Shown in pieces: positions 63,135-64,000 of a DNA stretch of 64,000 nucleotides. The stretch spans positions 1,798,001 through 1,862,000 of the forward strand of contig NZ_CP104877.1 in assembly GCF_025452095.1 (NCBI RefSeq), written 5' to 3'. This DNA is from Paenarthrobacter sp. JL.01a. Its GTDB lineage: Bacteria > Actinomycetota > Actinomycetes > Actinomycetales > Micrococcaceae. How positions within the stretch are numbered: the first letter of the stretch is position 1; every line of letters begins with the position of its first letter. Both the position numbers and the translations under genes were made by a program. The notes under the pieces are model-generated. The model saw only the letters and a program-made list of their open reading frames with translations. It did no database searches and was not told the origin of the DNA.

Positions 63135-64000
63135 GTGACCCCGTCTTCCGTCGAGAAGGAACCCGCCGCCCTGGCCGAATTGTCCGCTGAGGAAAAGAAG
63201 GCGGCCACATCGGCAAAGCGCGCCGCGACACGTGCTGCCAACAAGGCTTCAGAGGGCGACTCTGACAAGCCTGCCCCCAAGAAGCGGGGACCCAAGCCTG
63301 GCGCCAAGGCCGCTGCTGAAGCAGCGAGCGACTCCGCCGTCGATCCTGAAGAGCCCGGCGTCGAGGACGAAGACTTTGACCCCGCAGCAGCGGAGGAAGT
63401 CGAAGTCGGAGACGACGACACCGAGGACGGCGCAACTGCCGCCAAGGACAAGGCTGCCCCGTCCGGCTCCGGCTTCGTCTACTCGGACGCCGATGACGAC
63501 GACGCACCTGTCCAGCAGGTCATGTCGGCCGGTGCAACAGCAGACCCCGTCAAGGACTACCTGAAGCAAATCGGCAAGGTTGCCCTGCTGAATGCCGAGC
63601 AGGAAGTCGATCTGGCCCTCCGCATCGAGGCCGGCCTCTTCGCCGAGGAAAAGATCAACGCAGATGACGGATCCATGGATCCCAAGCTCAAGCGTGAGCT
63701 CGAATTCGTCATCCACGATGGTAAGCGCGCCAAGAACCACCTGCTCGAGGCCAACCTTCGCCTCGTCGTTTCGCTGGCCAAGCGTTACACCGGTCGAGGC
63801 ATGCTGTTCCTGGACCTGATCCAGGAAGGCAACCTGGGCCTCATCCGCGCAGTGGAGAAGTTCGACTACACCAAGGGGTTCAAGTTCTCCACGTACGCCA
63901 CCTGGTGGATCCGCCAGGCAATTACCCGTGCCATGGCAGACCAGGCCCGCACGATCCGTATCCCGGTCCACATGGTTGAAGTCATCAACAAGCTGGCCCG
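63135..64000 (+). CDS. sigA: Principal RNA polymerase sigma factor (SigA/HrdB), partial
   Basis: Group 1 sigma-70 factor; the window ends after 288 codons, so regions 3-4 are missing. The N-terminal 110 residues are Ala/Lys/Asp/Glu-rich and poorly conserved. Region 1.2 begins at [17 protein letters not shown]. Region 2 is intact: [23 protein letters not shown] (here [12 protein letters not shown]), [17 protein letters not shown] and [15 protein letters not shown], the core-binding and -10-recognition helices. GTG 63135 follows AAAGG with six bases spacing. Confidence 0.95.
   Translation, partial: MTPSSVEKEPAALAELSAEEKKAATSAKRAATRAANKASEGDSDKPAPKKRGPKPGAKAAAEAASDSAVDPEEPGVEDEDFDPAAAEEVEVGDDDTEDGATAAKDKAAPSGSGFVYSDADDDDAPVQQVMSAGATADPVKDYLKQIGKVALLNAEQEVDLALRIEAGLFAEEKINADDGSMDPKLKRELEFVIHDGKRAKNHLLEANLRLVVSLAKRYTGRGMLFLDLIQEGNLGLIRAVEKFDYTKGFKFSTYATWWIRQAITRAMADQARTIRIPVHMVEVINKLA

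Overview
The window is chromosomal DNA of a high-GC actinobacterium. Protein signatures and gene order (dcw cluster without ftsA, a SepF/DivIVA module, glnA2-glnE-glnA1, lipB-lipA with a DUF4191 protein, a ROK-family polyphosphate glucokinase) fit the Micrococcaceae, most likely Arthrobacter/Paenarthrobacter. The genus is my recognition, not a search result. The coding sequences look intact apart from the two cut by the window edges (a polyprenyl synthetase at the left, the principal sigma factor at the right). I see no rRNA, tRNA, insertion sequence, prophage, CRISPR array or attachment site.

Layout. 1-3.2 kb: polyprenyl synthetase and a lipoprotein (minus), then dinB and a small DUF3040 membrane protein (plus). 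3.3-28.4 kb: an uninterrupted plus-strand division and cell-wall cluster, mraZ-rsmH-ftsL-ftsI-murE-murF-mraY-murD-ftsW-murG-murC-ftsQ-ftsZ-pgeF-yggS-sepF-yggT-divIVA-lspA-rluD-dnaE1. Many neighbours overlap by 4-8 bases, so translation is probably coupled. 28.4-35.5 kb: a flavin reductase, a membrane protein, hisD, nrdR, an SDR enzyme, polyphosphate glucokinase, map, a SPOR-like micro-protein and panB. 35.6-42.5 kb: a nitrogen block with glnA2, glnE and glnA1 plus two small genes. 42.8-48.7 kb: an RDD protein, DUF4191, lipA/lipB, an unusual kinase-like membrane protein and an epimerase. 48.7-53.8 kb: a tricorn-type protease, an OsmC protein, a VOC protein and a small membrane protein. 53.9-59 kb: dihydrolipoamide acyltransferase, dihydrolipoamide dehydrogenase and leucyl aminopeptidase. 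59.2-64 kb: a PAC2 protein, an MFS transporter, a DUF4192 protein and sigA/hrdB (partial).

How the genes work together. The dcw genes make lipid II (MurC-F, MraY, MurG) and polymerise and cross-link it at the septum (FtsW, FtsI) under FtsZ, FtsQ, FtsL and SepF, with DivIVA directing polar growth. The nitrogen block has two glutamine synthetases and the adenylyltransferase that modifies the type I enzyme. LipB/LipA make the lipoyl cofactor used by the acyltransferase at 54-55.6 kb.

No wholly new multi-gene system is visible. The best leads are regulatory: a recurring -10 hexamer six or seven bases before the start codon, implying many leaderless mRNAs; a three-copy 10-base MraZ-type repeat before mraZ; GlnR-like sites before glnA1 and glnA2; NrdR-like boxes followed by a terminator-shaped hairpin before nrdR; near-perfect dyads before divIVA, sepF, ftsZ, sigA and the kinase-like gene; and a kinase-like protein with a non-canonical catalytic loop.
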